Source: Falsiroseomonas sp046052145 (GTDB taxonomy: Bacteria; Pseudomonadota; Alphaproteobacteria; Acetobacterales; Acetobacteraceae). From it: DNA of 64,000 nucleotides. The stretch is from the NCBI GenBank assembly GCA_046052145.1, contig JBJOMW010000011.1, positions 57,007 through 121,006 of the forward strand, read 5' to 3'. The notes under the pieces were generated by a model. That model saw only the letters and a program-made list of their open reading frames with translations, had not been told where the DNA came from and made no database searches. Below, in pieces: positions 21,817 to 30,437 of the stretch. Within the stretch, counting starts at the first letter, position 1, and each line of letters begins with the position of its first letter. Made by a program: the position numbers and the translations under genes.

Positions 21817-23607
21817 ATGTTCACGACGCGCCCCGAGATCGCTGGCACTTTCGGCGTCGTCGCCTCGACGCATTGGATCGCCTCCCAGGTCGGCATGGCC
21901 GTGCTCGAGCGCGGCGGCAACGCCTTCGATGCCGCCGCCGCCGCCGGCTTCGCGCTGCAGGTTGCCGAGCCGCATCTGAACGGCCCGGGCGGCGACTGCC
22001 CCATCATCGTCCATGACGCGAAGTCGGGCGCGCAACATGTCATCTGCGGCCAGGGCGTCGCGCCGGCCGGGCTCAGCGTCGCTTTGGTCAAGGATAGCCT
22101 CGGGCTCGACCTCGTCCCCGGCACCGGGCTGCTGCCCGCGATGGTGCCCGGCGCCTTCGACGCCTGGGCGCGGATGCTGCGCGACTTCGGCACCATGTCG
22201 CTGCGCGACGTGCTGTCCTACGCCATCGGCTATGCCCGCCGCGGCGTGCATTACGTGCCGCGCGTGGTTGCCACGTTGAACACCGTCCGCCCGCTGTTCG
22301 AAAGCGAATGGCCGAGCTCTGCCGCGCTCTGGCTGCGCAATGGCGGGCCGGAGGCCGGAAAGCTCTGGTCCAACCCCGTCCTCGCCGACACCTGGGAGAA
22401 GCTGCTGCGTGAGGCCGAGGCCGCGGGCACGGACCGCATCGCGCAGATCGATGCTGCGCGAAATGCCTGGTATGGCGGCTTCGTCGCAGAGGCCATCGAC
22501 CGCTTCTTCCGCACCCAGGACGTGATGGACACGTCCGGGCGGCGCCATCGCGGCGTGCTGACGGGCGATGACATGGCCAAGTGGCGCGCCGGCATCGAGG
22601 CGCCGCTGCGGCGGACCTATCGCGGCACCACGCTGCTGAAATGCGGCGTCTGGAGCCAGGGCCCGACCATGCTGCAGACCATGGCTCTGCTGGAAGGCTT
22701 CGACGTGGCTGGCATGGACCCGCTCGGCGAGCGCTTCATCCACACCGTCATCGAATGCCTCAAGCTCTCCTTCGCGGATCGCGAGGCCTTCTACGGCGAT
22801 CCCGACTTCACCGATGTGCCGATCGAGACCCTACTGTCGGAGGCCTACAACGCCGAGCGCCGCAAGCTAATCAGCGAGACGGCTTCGATGGAACTCCGCC
22901 CCGGCACGATCCCCGGCTACGACCGCAAGGCCCCCGATCTTGCGGCAGCCGTCGCGCGCGCCGAATGGGCCGCGCGCGCGCCAGGCGCCGGGGAGCCGAC
23001 CGTCTCGCGCCTCGGCGCCTCCGGCGCGGACACCTGCCATGTGGATGTGATCGACGCGCAGGGGAACATGGTGAGCGCGACGCCCTCGGGCGGCTGGTTC
23101 CAATCCTCGCCGGCGATCCCCGAGCTCGGCTTCTGCCTCGGCACGCGCGGGCAGATGTTCTGGCTGGATGAATCGCTGCCGAACGGCCTCAAGCCCGGCA
23201 AGCGACCGCGCACCACGCTCTCGCCCGCCATGGCGCTAAAGGATGGCCGACCCTGGATGACCTTCGGCACGCCGGGCGGCGAGCAGCAGGACCAGTGGCA
23301 GCCCATCATGTTCGCCCGGATGGTGGACCACGCGATGGGCATCCAGCAGGCGATCGACGCGCCCGCCTTCCACTCCGAGCACTGGGTCTCCTCCTTCTGG
23401 CCGCGCCCCGCGCGCCCGGGGAGGACCGTGATCGAGGGCCGCTACCCCGCCGAGGTCGCCGCGGCACTGGCCGCGCGCGGCCATCTGGTGGAGGTCGGCG
23501 GCGAATGGTCCGAAGGCCGCCTCACCGGCGCCCGGCAGGAAGCGGACGGCCAACTCTTCGCCGGCGCCAACCCGCGCGGCATGCAGGGCTACGCGGTCGG
23601 GCGGTGA
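21817..23607 (+). CDS. ggt: Gamma-glutamyltransferase family protein 1
   Basis: A 596-residue N-terminal-nucleophile hydrolase of the GGT family, cleaving gamma-glutamyl amides such as glutathione; members can also act on other acyl amides. The autoprocessing and catalytic threonine is T406 in G-A-D-T-C-H-V-D-V-I, followed by the P-S-G-G-W motif. There is no signal peptide (start M-F-T-T-R-P-E-I-A-G-T-F-G), so a cytoplasmic enzyme is predicted. GAAGG lies eight bases before the ATG at 21817. It is the first of three GGT paralogues in the window. The substrate is uncertain, since many such genes are named GGT only by homology. Confidence 0.88.
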   Translation: MFTTRPEIAGTFGVVASTHWIASQVGMAVLERGGNAFDAAAAAGFALQVAEPHLNGPGGDCPIIVHDAKSGAQHVICGQGVAPAGLSVALVKDSLGLDLVPGTGLLPAMVPGAFDAWARMLRDFGTMSLRDVLSYAIGYARRGVHYVPRVVATLNTVRPLFESEWPSSAALWLRNGGPEAGKLWSNPVLADTWEKLLREAEAAGTDRIAQIDAARNAWYGGFVAEAIDRFFRTQDVMDTSGRRHRGVLTGDDMAKWRAGIEAPLRRTYRGTTLLKCGVWSQGPTMLQTMALLEGFDVAGMDPLGERFIHTVIECLKLSFADREAFYGDPDFTDVPIETLLSEAYNAERRKLISETASMELRPGTIPGYDRKAPDLAAAVARAEWAARAPGAGEPTVSRLGASGADTCHVDVIDAQGNMVSATPSGGWFQSSPAIPELGFCLGTRGQMFWLDESLPNGLKPGKRPRTTLSPAMALKDGRPWMTFGTPGGEQQDQWQPIMFARMVDHAMGIQQAIDAPAFHSEHWVSSFWPRPARPGRTVIEGRYPAEVAAALAARGHLVEVGGEWSEGRLTGARQEADGQLFAGANPRGMQGYAVGR

Positions 23608-23611
23608 GGCC

Positions 23612-23806
23612 GCAGGGGGGCTCTGCCCCCCTGCACCCCCCGCCAGGGGCATGATGCCCCTGGACCCGCATTCGTTAAACGCCGAAGGCGGAGGGGGCAC
23701 TTCGGCCCCCTCCGCCTTCGGCGTTGAAAACAGATGGTGGGGTCCGGGGGGCGACGTACACGTCGCCCATTGTCCCCGGCGGGGGTGCGGGGGGCAGAGC
23801 CCCCGC
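23612..23806. repeat. Composite palindromic element with inverted ends
   Basis: A 195-base spacer made almost wholly of hairpins: 23612-23634 (9-bp stem), 23643-23663 (8 bp), 23678-23725 (a perfect 21-bp stem, loop ACTTCG), 23749-23768 (9 bp) and 23787-23806 (7 bp). The outermost 35 or so bases at both ends are near-identical inverted copies, built on GGGGGCTCTGCCCCC and its complement. It separates the convergent ggt and ThDP-enzyme genes, so it probably also terminates both transcripts. The layout resembles a BIME or MITE-like element. Confidence 0.75.
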
Positions 23807-23810
23807 GAAC

Positions 23811-25490
23811 CTACCGCCCCGCCTGCGCGCGCAGCTGCGCGATTGTCGCGCGGTTCGTCACCTGCTCGGGGTTCGTCCGCACCTCGATGATCGCCGGCTT
23901 CCCGGAAGCACGCGCGCGCTGGAAGGCGGGCACCAGCTCTTCCGTGCGTTCCACGATCTCCCCATGCCCACCGAAGCTTTCGATGAAGCGGGCGAAGTCG
24001 GGGTTGGTGAGCGCCGTGCCGGAGACGCGGCCCGGATAGGTGCGCTCCTGGTACATGCGGATCGTGCCGTACATACCGTTGTTGAACACCATGATGATCG
24101 GCGCGACGCCATGGTGGAAGGCGGTCGCGATCTCCTGCCCCGTCATCAGCGCGCCGCCATCGCCGACGAAGCAGACCACGCAGCGATCCGGATGGGTGAC
24201 CGCCGCGCCGATCGCGGCCGGCACGCCATAGCCCATCGCGCCATTGGTGGGGCCAAGGAACTCCTGCCCGTCCGTCAGATGCATGAAGCGCGTCGGCCAG
24301 GTGGCGAAGTTGCCGGCGTCGGTGGTGAAGATCGTGTCCGCGGGCAGCACCTTCTCCAGCTGCTGCAGCGCGACGGCGAGGTTGAGCGGCCCCTCATAGT
24401 CCGGCGCCTTCGCCTGCGCGTCGCGCGCTGCGCGCACGGAGGCGCGCCAGCCCGCCCAGCGCGGCTTTGCGATGCGCGGCGTCGCGGCGGCGGCCTCAGC
24501 GAAGGCATTGAGGTCGGAGACGATGCCGAGGGCCGCGCGATGCACCCGCCCGATCTCGGACTGCTCGGGATGGACGTGGATGATCGGCTTGCTGCCGGCC
24601 ATGTCGAACAGCGTGTAGCCCTGGCTGACGGGCTCGCCGAGGCGCGTGCCGATCGCCAGGATCAGGTCAGCTTCCTTCGCCTTCGCGACCAGCCCCGCAT
24701 CGGCGCCGACGCCAAGGTCGCCCGCGTAATGCGGGCTCGTGCCGTCGAACAGCCCCTGACGACGGAAGGAGACGGAGACGGGAATGTCGTTGCCGACCAG
24801 GAAGTCGCGGATCGCCGCGCGGCCCTCGGCCGTCCAGCGCGTGCCGCCGAGGATCGCGAGCGGCTTCTCGGCCTTCTCCAGCATCGCCAGCAGCCGCGGC
24901 AGCGCATCCGGCGCCGGGTGCGGCGGCAGCAGCGGCTGCGGGCCGATATCGGGCACCGCGGCCAGGTGCTTCTGCATCTCCTCGCTGAGCGCGACGACGA
25001 CCGGGCCGGGGCGCCCGCTGACCGCCACATCGAAAGCATGCGCCATCAGCTCAGGAATGCGCGCTGCTTCGTCGATCTGCGTCACCCATTTGGCGATGGG
25101 CGAGAAGAAGCGGCGGTAATCCACCTCCTGGAAGGATTCGCGGTCGGTCTCGGACATCGGGATCTGGCCGACCAGCAGCACCAGCGGCGTGCTGTCCTGC
25201 TGCGCTACATGGACGCCGATGGCGGCATGGCAGGCGCCGGGCCCGCGCGTGACGACGGCAACCCCCGGCCGGCCGGTCAGCTTGCCCTGCGCCTCCGCCA
25301 TATGGACGGCGCCGGCCTCGAAGCGGCAGGTGACCAGCTCGATGCGGTTGCGCTGCGCGTAGAGCCCGTCCAGCAGGTCGAGGTAGCTCTCGCCCGGCAC
25401 GGCGAAGACATGGGTTGCGCCATTCGCCACCAGCGCATCGGCCAGCAACTGGCCCCCTGTCCGCCCGTCCATGCGCGCCGCATCCGCCAT
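23811..25490 (-). CDS. ThDP-dependent enzyme, acetolactate synthase-like
   Basis: A 559-residue three-domain thiamine diphosphate enzyme of the ALS/benzoylformate decarboxylase superfamily. The catalytic glutamate is E58 (C-R-F-E-A-G-A), and the C-terminal ThDP/Mg motif runs G-D-G-G-A-L-M-T-G-Q ... V-F-N-N. The substrate is not predictable. True IlvB is unlikely because no ilvN regulatory subunit is adjacent and catabolic ThDP enzymes of this type are common in this group. ATG codons at 25490 and 25472 are both possible starts. It stands alone between the palindromic element and the RND pump gene. Confidence 0.85.
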   Translation of the reverse strand: MADAARMDGRTGGQLLADALVANGATHVFAVPGESYLDLLDGLYAQRNRIELVTCRFEAGAVHMAEAQGKLTGRPGVAVVTRGPGACHAAIGVHVAQQDSTPLVLLVGQIPMSETDRESFQEVDYRRFFSPIAKWVTQIDEAARIPELMAHAFDVAVSGRPGPVVVALSEEMQKHLAAVPDIGPQPLLPPHPAPDALPRLLAMLEKAEKPLAILGGTRWTAEGRAAIRDFLVGNDIPVSVSFRRQGLFDGTSPHYAGDLGVGADAGLVAKAKEADLILAIGTRLGEPVSQGYTLFDMAGSKPIIHVHPEQSEIGRVHRAALGIVSDLNAFAEAAAATPRIAKPRWAGWRASVRAARDAQAKAPDYEGPLNLAVALQQLEKVLPADTIFTTDAGNFATWPTRFMHLTDGQEFLGPTNGAMGYGVPAAIGAAVTHPDRCVVCFVGDGGALMTGQEIATAFHHGVAPIIMVFNNGMYGTIRMYQERTYPGRVSGTALTNPDFARFIESFGGHGEIVERTEELVPAFQRARASGKPAIIEVRTNPEQVTNRATIAQLRAQAGR

Positions 25491-25560
25491 GATCCGTTCC
25501 TCCGCAACCTTGCGGTGGAAGGTTTACAGCGGGCGCGGCGCCCCGGCTACTCGGCCCCCG

Positions 25561-28500
25561 CTACTCGGCGGGCGCCGGGTGCGGTACCGGGTCGCGCTTC
25601 TCCAGCTCCGTCAGCTTCGATGCGATGGCGCCGATCGGCTTGGTGTAGCCGGCCAGCAGCACATAGAGCGCGGGCACCGCATAGAGCGTCAGGAAGGTCG
25701 AAAGCGTGACGCCGCCAACGATCACCACGCCGATCGCCTGCCGGCTTTCCGCACCCGCACCCGACGCCATGGCCAGCGGCACCGCGCCGAAGACGGTGGC
25801 GATGGAGGTCATCAGGATGGGCCTCAGCCGCACCACCGAGGCCTCCAGCACCGCGTCATGGATGGACATGCCGCGGTCGCGCAGCTGGTTCGCGAATTCC
25901 ACCACCAAGATACCGTTCTTCGCCATCAGGCCGATCAGCAGGATCATTCCGATTTGGCTGAAGACATTGAGCGTATTGCCCGTCAGGTGCAGTGCCAGCA
26001 GCCCGCCCGTCACCGCCAGCGGCGTCGAGAGCAGGATGATGAAGGGGTGGATGAAGCTCTCGAACTGCGCGGCCAGCACCAGGAACACCACCAGCAGCGC
26101 GAGCGCGAAGGTTACGTAGAGCGCGCCGGAGCTTTCCTTGAACTCCAGGCTCTGGCCGCGATAGCTGATCCGCGCCTCGGACGGCAGCACTTCGCGCGCG
26201 ACACCTTCCATGAAGGCCAGCGCCTCACCCAGCGTGTAGCCGGGCGCGAGGGAGGCGGTGATGGTGATGGCGCGCACCCGATCCTCGCGCGCCAGGCTCT
26301 GCGGCCGCGCGCGTTCAGACAGCGTCACGACGTTCGAGAGCGGCACCAGCGCGCCCTGCTGCGAGCCCGCGCCGGCAACCAGCCCGAGAGGCCCGCCCCC
26401 GGTCGTGCGAACGAAGATGTTCTGCAGGTCATAGGGCGTCGCGCGGTCCTGTTCGCGTGCCTGCAGCATGATGCGGTATTCCTCGCCGCCCTGGACGAAG
26501 GTGCCGACCTCGCGCGCGCCCAACATCGTCTCGATGGTGCGGCCGACCGCCTGGATCGAGACGCCGAGCTCGGCCGCCTTGCGCCGGTCGATGTCCACGC
26601 GGATCTCAGGTTTGGTCTCGCGGAAGTTGCTGTCCATGTTGAGCAGGCGCGGGTTCTCCCGCGCGCGGGCCAGGAAGCGGTCGCGCCACTGGACTAGCGT
26701 CGTGTAGTCGGATCCGCCGATCACGAACTGCACCGGCGGCTGGAAGCCACGCTGGCCGAGCGAGGGCGGGTTCAGCGCGAAGGCGCGCGTGCCGGGAATG
26801 GCCAAAAGCTGCGGCATCAGCTCGGCGGCAATCGCCTGCTGCTTGCGCTCCCGCTCCTCCCAGGGGGCGAGGCGGATGAACATGTTGGCCACATTGCCCT
26901 GCGGCGGACGCTGGAAGCCGCCAATGGTGGCGAACAGAGACGAGATCTCGCCGCGCTCCGCATAGGGCTGCAGAAGGCGCTCGATGCGCTGCACCTGCTC
27001 TCGCGTGTACGCGAAGCTCGCACCTTCCGGGGCGGTGGTCGGGATGATGATGATCCCGCGATCCTCGGTGGGGGCGAATTCCTTCGGGATCACGTTGAAC
27101 AGCGCGACCGCAAGGCCCGAAACAAGGCCCATCGCGCCCAGCGTGATCAGCGGCGCTGCCAGTGCCCGCTTGAGCGAGACGCGCAGCAGCCAGTTCATGC
27201 CGAGGAAGATCGGCTCCGTCACCCGCACCAGCCAGGTCTCGCCCTGATGCGGCTTGAGCAGCTTGGAACACATCATCGGCGTCAGCGTCAGCGCGATGAG
27301 GCCCGAGAAGGCCACCGAGGCCGCCAGCGCGAAGCCGAATTCCGTGAACAGCCGCCCCGTATTGCCGCCCATGAAGGACAGCGGCAGGAAGACCGCAATC
27401 AGCACCAGCGTCGTCGCGATGACCGCGAAGGCGATCTCCCGCGAGCCGCGCAGCGAGGCCAGCAGCGGGTGCTCGCCTTCCTCGATCCGGCGGTGGACGT
27501 TCTCCAGCACGACGATCGCATCGTCCACGACCAGGCCGATCGCGAGCACCAGGCCGAGAAGCGTCAGCACGTTGATCGAGAAGCCGAGCGCGGCGAGCGC
27601 GATGAAGGAGGCAAGGATCGAGACCGGGATCGCGACGGCCGGGATGATCGTCGCGCGCCAACTGCGCAGGAAGAAGAAGATGACGACCACGACCAGCACC
27701 AGCGCGGTCACCAGCGCGTGCTCCACCTCGTAGATGGACTGGCTGATGAACAGGCTTTCGTCGTAGCCGATCACCACCTCCACGCCTTCCGGCACGGAGC
27801 CGCGGATGCGCTCGACCTCCGCCTTCACACCCTCGGCGACGGAGAGCGTGTTGGCAGTGGACTGGCGCAGGATGCCGAGGCCGACGGCCGGCTTGCCATT
27901 GATGCGGTATTCGCCGCGCGTGTCCTCGGGCGCGATCTCCACCTGCGCGACATCGCCGAGCAGCACTTGACCGCCGCCGCTGCGGCTGATGACCACGGCG
28001 CGGAACTGCTCCGGCCGGCTCATGCGCGTATCGGTGCGCACCGTCAGCTCGCGCGCGGAACTCTCCAGCCGCCCGCCGGGCAGCTCGACATTCTCGCGCC
28101 GGATCGCGTCTTCCACGTCCTGCACGGTCAGGCCACGCGCGGCCAGTGCCTGGCGGTCGAGCCAGAGGCGCATCGCCGGCCGGCGCTCACCCAGCACCAG
28201 CACCTGCGCCACACCGTCCACAATGGCCAGCCGGTCGGCGAAGCGTCGGCGGGCCAGTTCGGTCAGGTCCATCCCCGACAGCGTGTCGGAGACAAGCGCG
28301 ATCCAAAGGATGGGGCGCGCATCGCCATCCACCTTCTGCACCACGGGCGTGTCAGCGGCCTCCGGCAAGCGCGCCAGGGTGCGCGCAACGCGGTCGCGCA
28401 CATCGTTCGCGGCCGCATCCACGGCACGCGTCAGGCGGAACTCGATCGTCACCTGGCTGCGCTCATCGCGCGACTGGGAGGTGATGAACTTGATGCCCTC

Positions 28501-28722
28501 GATGCCCGCAACCGCGGCCTCGATCAGCTCCGTGACCTGGGTGTCCACGACCGCGGCCGAGGCGCCGCGATACTGCGTGGTGACGGAGACGACCGGCGGG
28601 TCGATCGCGGGATATTCGCGGATCGGCAGCCGCATCAGGGATGCGATGCCCAGCACGATCAGCATCAGGCTGACCACGGTCGCGAAGACCGGGCGCTTGA
28701 TCGAAACGTCGGAGAGGATCAT
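25561..28722 (-). CDS. RND efflux transporter, inner-membrane pump
   Basis: A 1053-residue HAE1-type proton-driven multidrug exporter of the AcrB/MexB/MdtB class. The arrangement is classic: an N-terminal helix (I-K-R-P-V-F-A-T-V-V), two large periplasmic loops and 12 membrane helices. The proton-relay pair D400-D401 lies in G-L-V-V-D-D-A-I-V-V-L-E-N-V. It follows its membrane-fusion partner by 27 bases. No outer-membrane factor is adjacent; the TolC at 9459-10862 is a candidate partner. Substrates are unknown. Confidence 0.94.
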   Translation of the reverse strand: MILSDVSIKRPVFATVVSLMLIVLGIASLMRLPIREYPAIDPPVVSVTTQYRGASAAVVDTQVTELIEAAVAGIEGIKFITSQSRDERSQVTIEFRLTRAVDAAANDVRDRVARTLARLPEAADTPVVQKVDGDARPILWIALVSDTLSGMDLTELARRRFADRLAIVDGVAQVLVLGERRPAMRLWLDRQALAARGLTVQDVEDAIRRENVELPGGRLESSARELTVRTDTRMSRPEQFRAVVISRSGGGQVLLGDVAQVEIAPEDTRGEYRINGKPAVGLGILRQSTANTLSVAEGVKAEVERIRGSVPEGVEVVIGYDESLFISQSIYEVEHALVTALVLVVVVIFFFLRSWRATIIPAVAIPVSILASFIALAALGFSINVLTLLGLVLAIGLVVDDAIVVLENVHRRIEEGEHPLLASLRGSREIAFAVIATTLVLIAVFLPLSFMGGNTGRLFTEFGFALAASVAFSGLIALTLTPMMCSKLLKPHQGETWLVRVTEPIFLGMNWLLRVSLKRALAAPLITLGAMGLVSGLAVALFNVIPKEFAPTEDRGIIIIPTTAPEGASFAYTREQVQRIERLLQPYAERGEISSLFATIGGFQRPPQGNVANMFIRLAPWEERERKQQAIAAELMPQLLAIPGTRAFALNPPSLGQRGFQPPVQFVIGGSDYTTLVQWRDRFLARARENPRLLNMDSNFRETKPEIRVDIDRRKAAELGVSIQAVGRTIETMLGAREVGTFVQGGEEYRIMLQAREQDRATPYDLQNIFVRTTGGGPLGLVAGAGSQQGALVPLSNVVTLSERARPQSLAREDRVRAITITASLAPGYTLGEALAFMEGVAREVLPSEARISYRGQSLEFKESSGALYVTFALALLVVFLVLAAQFESFIHPFIILLSTPLAVTGGLLALHLTGNTLNVFSQIGMILLIGLMAKNGILVVEFANQLRDRGMSIHDAVLEASVVRLRPILMTSIATVFGAVPLAMASGAGAESRQAIGVVIVGGVTLSTFLTLYAVPALYVLLAGYTKPIGAIASKLTELEKRDPVPHPAPAE

Positions 28723-28749
28723 GGCCGTCCGCCCTTCAGCCGCGCCAGG

Positions 28750-29865
28750 TCAGGATGTCGGCCGGGTGCGGGTTTCCACCACCCGCACCGGCGCGTCGTT
28801 GCGAAGGCGCTGGATGCCCTGCACCACCACCTGGTCCCCGGCACTGACGCCGGACAGCACCTCGACCTCGCCCGGCATGCGCTGGCCAAGCCGCACCTCG
28901 ACCCGGCGGGCGCGGTTCTCGCGCACCACATAGACGAAGTTGCGGTCGCCGATCGGGTCCAGTGCTTCCTCGGCGATCAGCAGCGCGCCGTCGCGCCGCT
29001 CCAGCTCGATATCGACGGTCATGAACAGGCCTGGCTTCAGCGCCTCATCCGCATTGTCGAATTCGCTGATGACGCGGATCGTCCGCGTCGCCGTGTCGAT
29101 GCGAGTGTCCACCACGGCAACCCGGCCTTCGAAGCGGCGATCCCCGAAGGCGCCAGAGCGCGCCACTACGGGGCTGCCCATCCGGACGCGGGCCACGAAG
29201 AGCTCCGGCACCGAGAATTCCACCCGCACGCGGGAGATGTCGTCGAGCGTCGTGACGATTGTGCCCGGCTGGACCAGGGCACCGACACTCACTTGGCGCA
29301 GGCCGACGCGGCCGGAGAAGGGGGCGAGCACGCGCAGCTCCTGCAGGCGGGCTTCCGCCTGGCGGACACGGCCTTCGGCCTGGCGGGTCAGCGCCTCCAG
29401 CGTCTCAAGCCGCTGGGCGGCGATCGTCTGGCCGGCCTGGAGCCCGCGTCCACGGACCAGCTGGCTGCGGGCATCGTCGAACAGGGCGCGCGCCTGATCG
29501 AGCTCGGCGCGGAGTGCCGCGGCATCGAGATCCACCAATTGTTCGCCCTCGCGCACCGGCTGTCCTTCCTGGAAGAGGATGGACTGGACGATCCCGGTCA
29601 CCTTGGCGGTGATTGTCACGGCATCGCGGGCGCGCACCGTGCCCACGCTTTCGGCGCGATCCACAACCGTCGCGGTGCGGACCGGGGAGACGATGACGCC
29701 AACTGCCCCGCCGCCCGGGCCACGCTGCTGCTGGGTCGGCGCCGCCGCCTCCAGCCCGACCAGCGCCAACGGGCGGGGCAGACCGTATTGCTCACCATAG
29801 ATATGCCACGCCGCCCCCAGGCCGCCGAGGGCGGCAAGGATGGCAAGCTGGGGAAGCGTTCGCAT
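28750..29865 (-). CDS. RND efflux periplasmic adaptor (membrane fusion protein)
   Basis: A 371-residue adaptor linking the RND pump to an outer-membrane channel. It has an N-terminal membrane anchor (L-P-Q-L-A-I-L-A-A-L-G-G-L-G), a lipoyl/barrel-sandwich half with V-T-G-I-V-Q-S-I-L-F-Q-E-G-Q-P-V-R, an alpha-helical hairpin (about residues 95-155), the second lipoyl half A-P-F-S-G-R-V-G-L-R, and a beta-barrel and MP domain. The ATG at 29865 is chosen, with AGGA about 10 bases upstream. The frame is open to 29982, and ATG 29886 is an alternative. It is the first gene of a two-gene operon with the pump. Confidence 0.92.
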   Translation of the reverse strand: MRTLPQLAILAALGGLGAAWHIYGEQYGLPRPLALVGLEAAAPTQQQRGPGGGAVGVIVSPVRTATVVDRAESVGTVRARDAVTITAKVTGIVQSILFQEGQPVREGEQLVDLDAAALRAELDQARALFDDARSQLVRGRGLQAGQTIAAQRLETLEALTRQAEGRVRQAEARLQELRVLAPFSGRVGLRQVSVGALVQPGTIVTTLDDISRVRVEFSVPELFVARVRMGSPVVARSGAFGDRRFEGRVAVVDTRIDTATRTIRVISEFDNADEALKPGLFMTVDIELERRDGALLIAEEALDPIGDRNFVYVVRENRARRVEVRLGQRMPGEVEVLSGVSAGDQVVVQGIQRLRNDAPVRVVETRTRPTS

Positions 29866-29976
29866 GCGTGACGTATCCTGACCCATACTGGTTCTGGCCG
29901 GCGCAAGAAGGCCTCGCAAGTCTCGATTGGGCAAGCCCCGCCTCAGAGGACGAGACGCCGCCGGATCGAGGTGACG

Positions 29977-29993
29977 CGACATGAAGCATGTCG
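29977..29993. promoter_or_regulatory. Perfect dyad upstream of the efflux operon (candidate operator)
   Basis: CGACATG-AAG-CATGTCG, two 7-base arms with a three-base centre, about 110 bases upstream of the adaptor start and about 125 upstream of the RAM-protein gene on the other strand. It is typical of a dimeric repressor site, but no regulator gene lies next to it. The surrounding spacer (29866-30116) is otherwise featureless and less G+C-rich than average. Confidence 0.45.
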
Positions 29994-30116
29994 TGTCGTC
30001 GCCTTCCGAAGTCCAAAAGTTAAAGCAATACTTGCGCCATTGTCATGATAACGGCGGTCTGGCGGTCTGCCCCGTCCCGCCCCAATGTGGGGATGACGGC
30101 GCCGGAGCGAGGGGCG

Positions 30117-30371
30117 ATGCGAGCGATTTTTGTCATGATCAAGTGCGATATGGGCCAAGCCTATCGCGTGGCACGGGAAATGGCCGATGGCATCGCCGAA
30201 TTGTCGGAGATGCACTCCATCAGCGGCCAGTATGACCTGCTCGGCAAATTCTATCTCGAGACAGACCAGGATATCGGCCTGTTCGTGGTGGAGCGGGTGC
30301 AGACGGTGGCCGGCGTGAAGGACACCTACACCTTGCAAACGTTTAATGCGTTTTCCGGCGCACGGGGGTAA
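30117..30371 (+). CDS. Stand-alone RAM domain (Lrp/AsnC ligand-binding) protein
   Basis: An 84-residue protein made only of the AsnC/Lrp effector domain (RAM fold): I-F-V-M-I-K-C-D-M-G-Q-A-Y-R-V-A ... G-Q-Y-D-L-L-G-K-F-Y ... V-K-D-T-Y-T-L-Q-T-F. No helix-turn-helix precedes it in frame. RAM-only proteins form oligomers and bind amino acids; their function here is unknown. AGGGG five bases before the ATG at 30117 supports the start. It is divergent from the efflux operon. Confidence 0.82.
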   Translation: MRAIFVMIKCDMGQAYRVAREMADGIAELSEMHSISGQYDLLGKFYLETDQDIGLFVVERVQTVAGVKDTYTLQTFNAFSGARG

Positions 30372-30437
30372 TTCGCGCAGGCCGCCAGTGGCTTTGCCCG
30401 GCGCGCGGGCCTAACCCCGCGCGCCGGCAACATCGCC

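Noticed and set aside
23811..25490. Assignment of the ThDP enzyme as acetolactate synthase IlvB
   Set aside because: No ilvN or ilvC is adjacent; catabolic ThDP enzymes share the same motifs, so a specific function is not claimed.
27247..29871. Long plus-strand open frame of 874 codons
   Set aside because: It is antisense to the RND pump and adaptor genes, is rich in Arg/His/Asp from complement codons, and has no recognisable domain. Such shadow frames are normal at this G+C.
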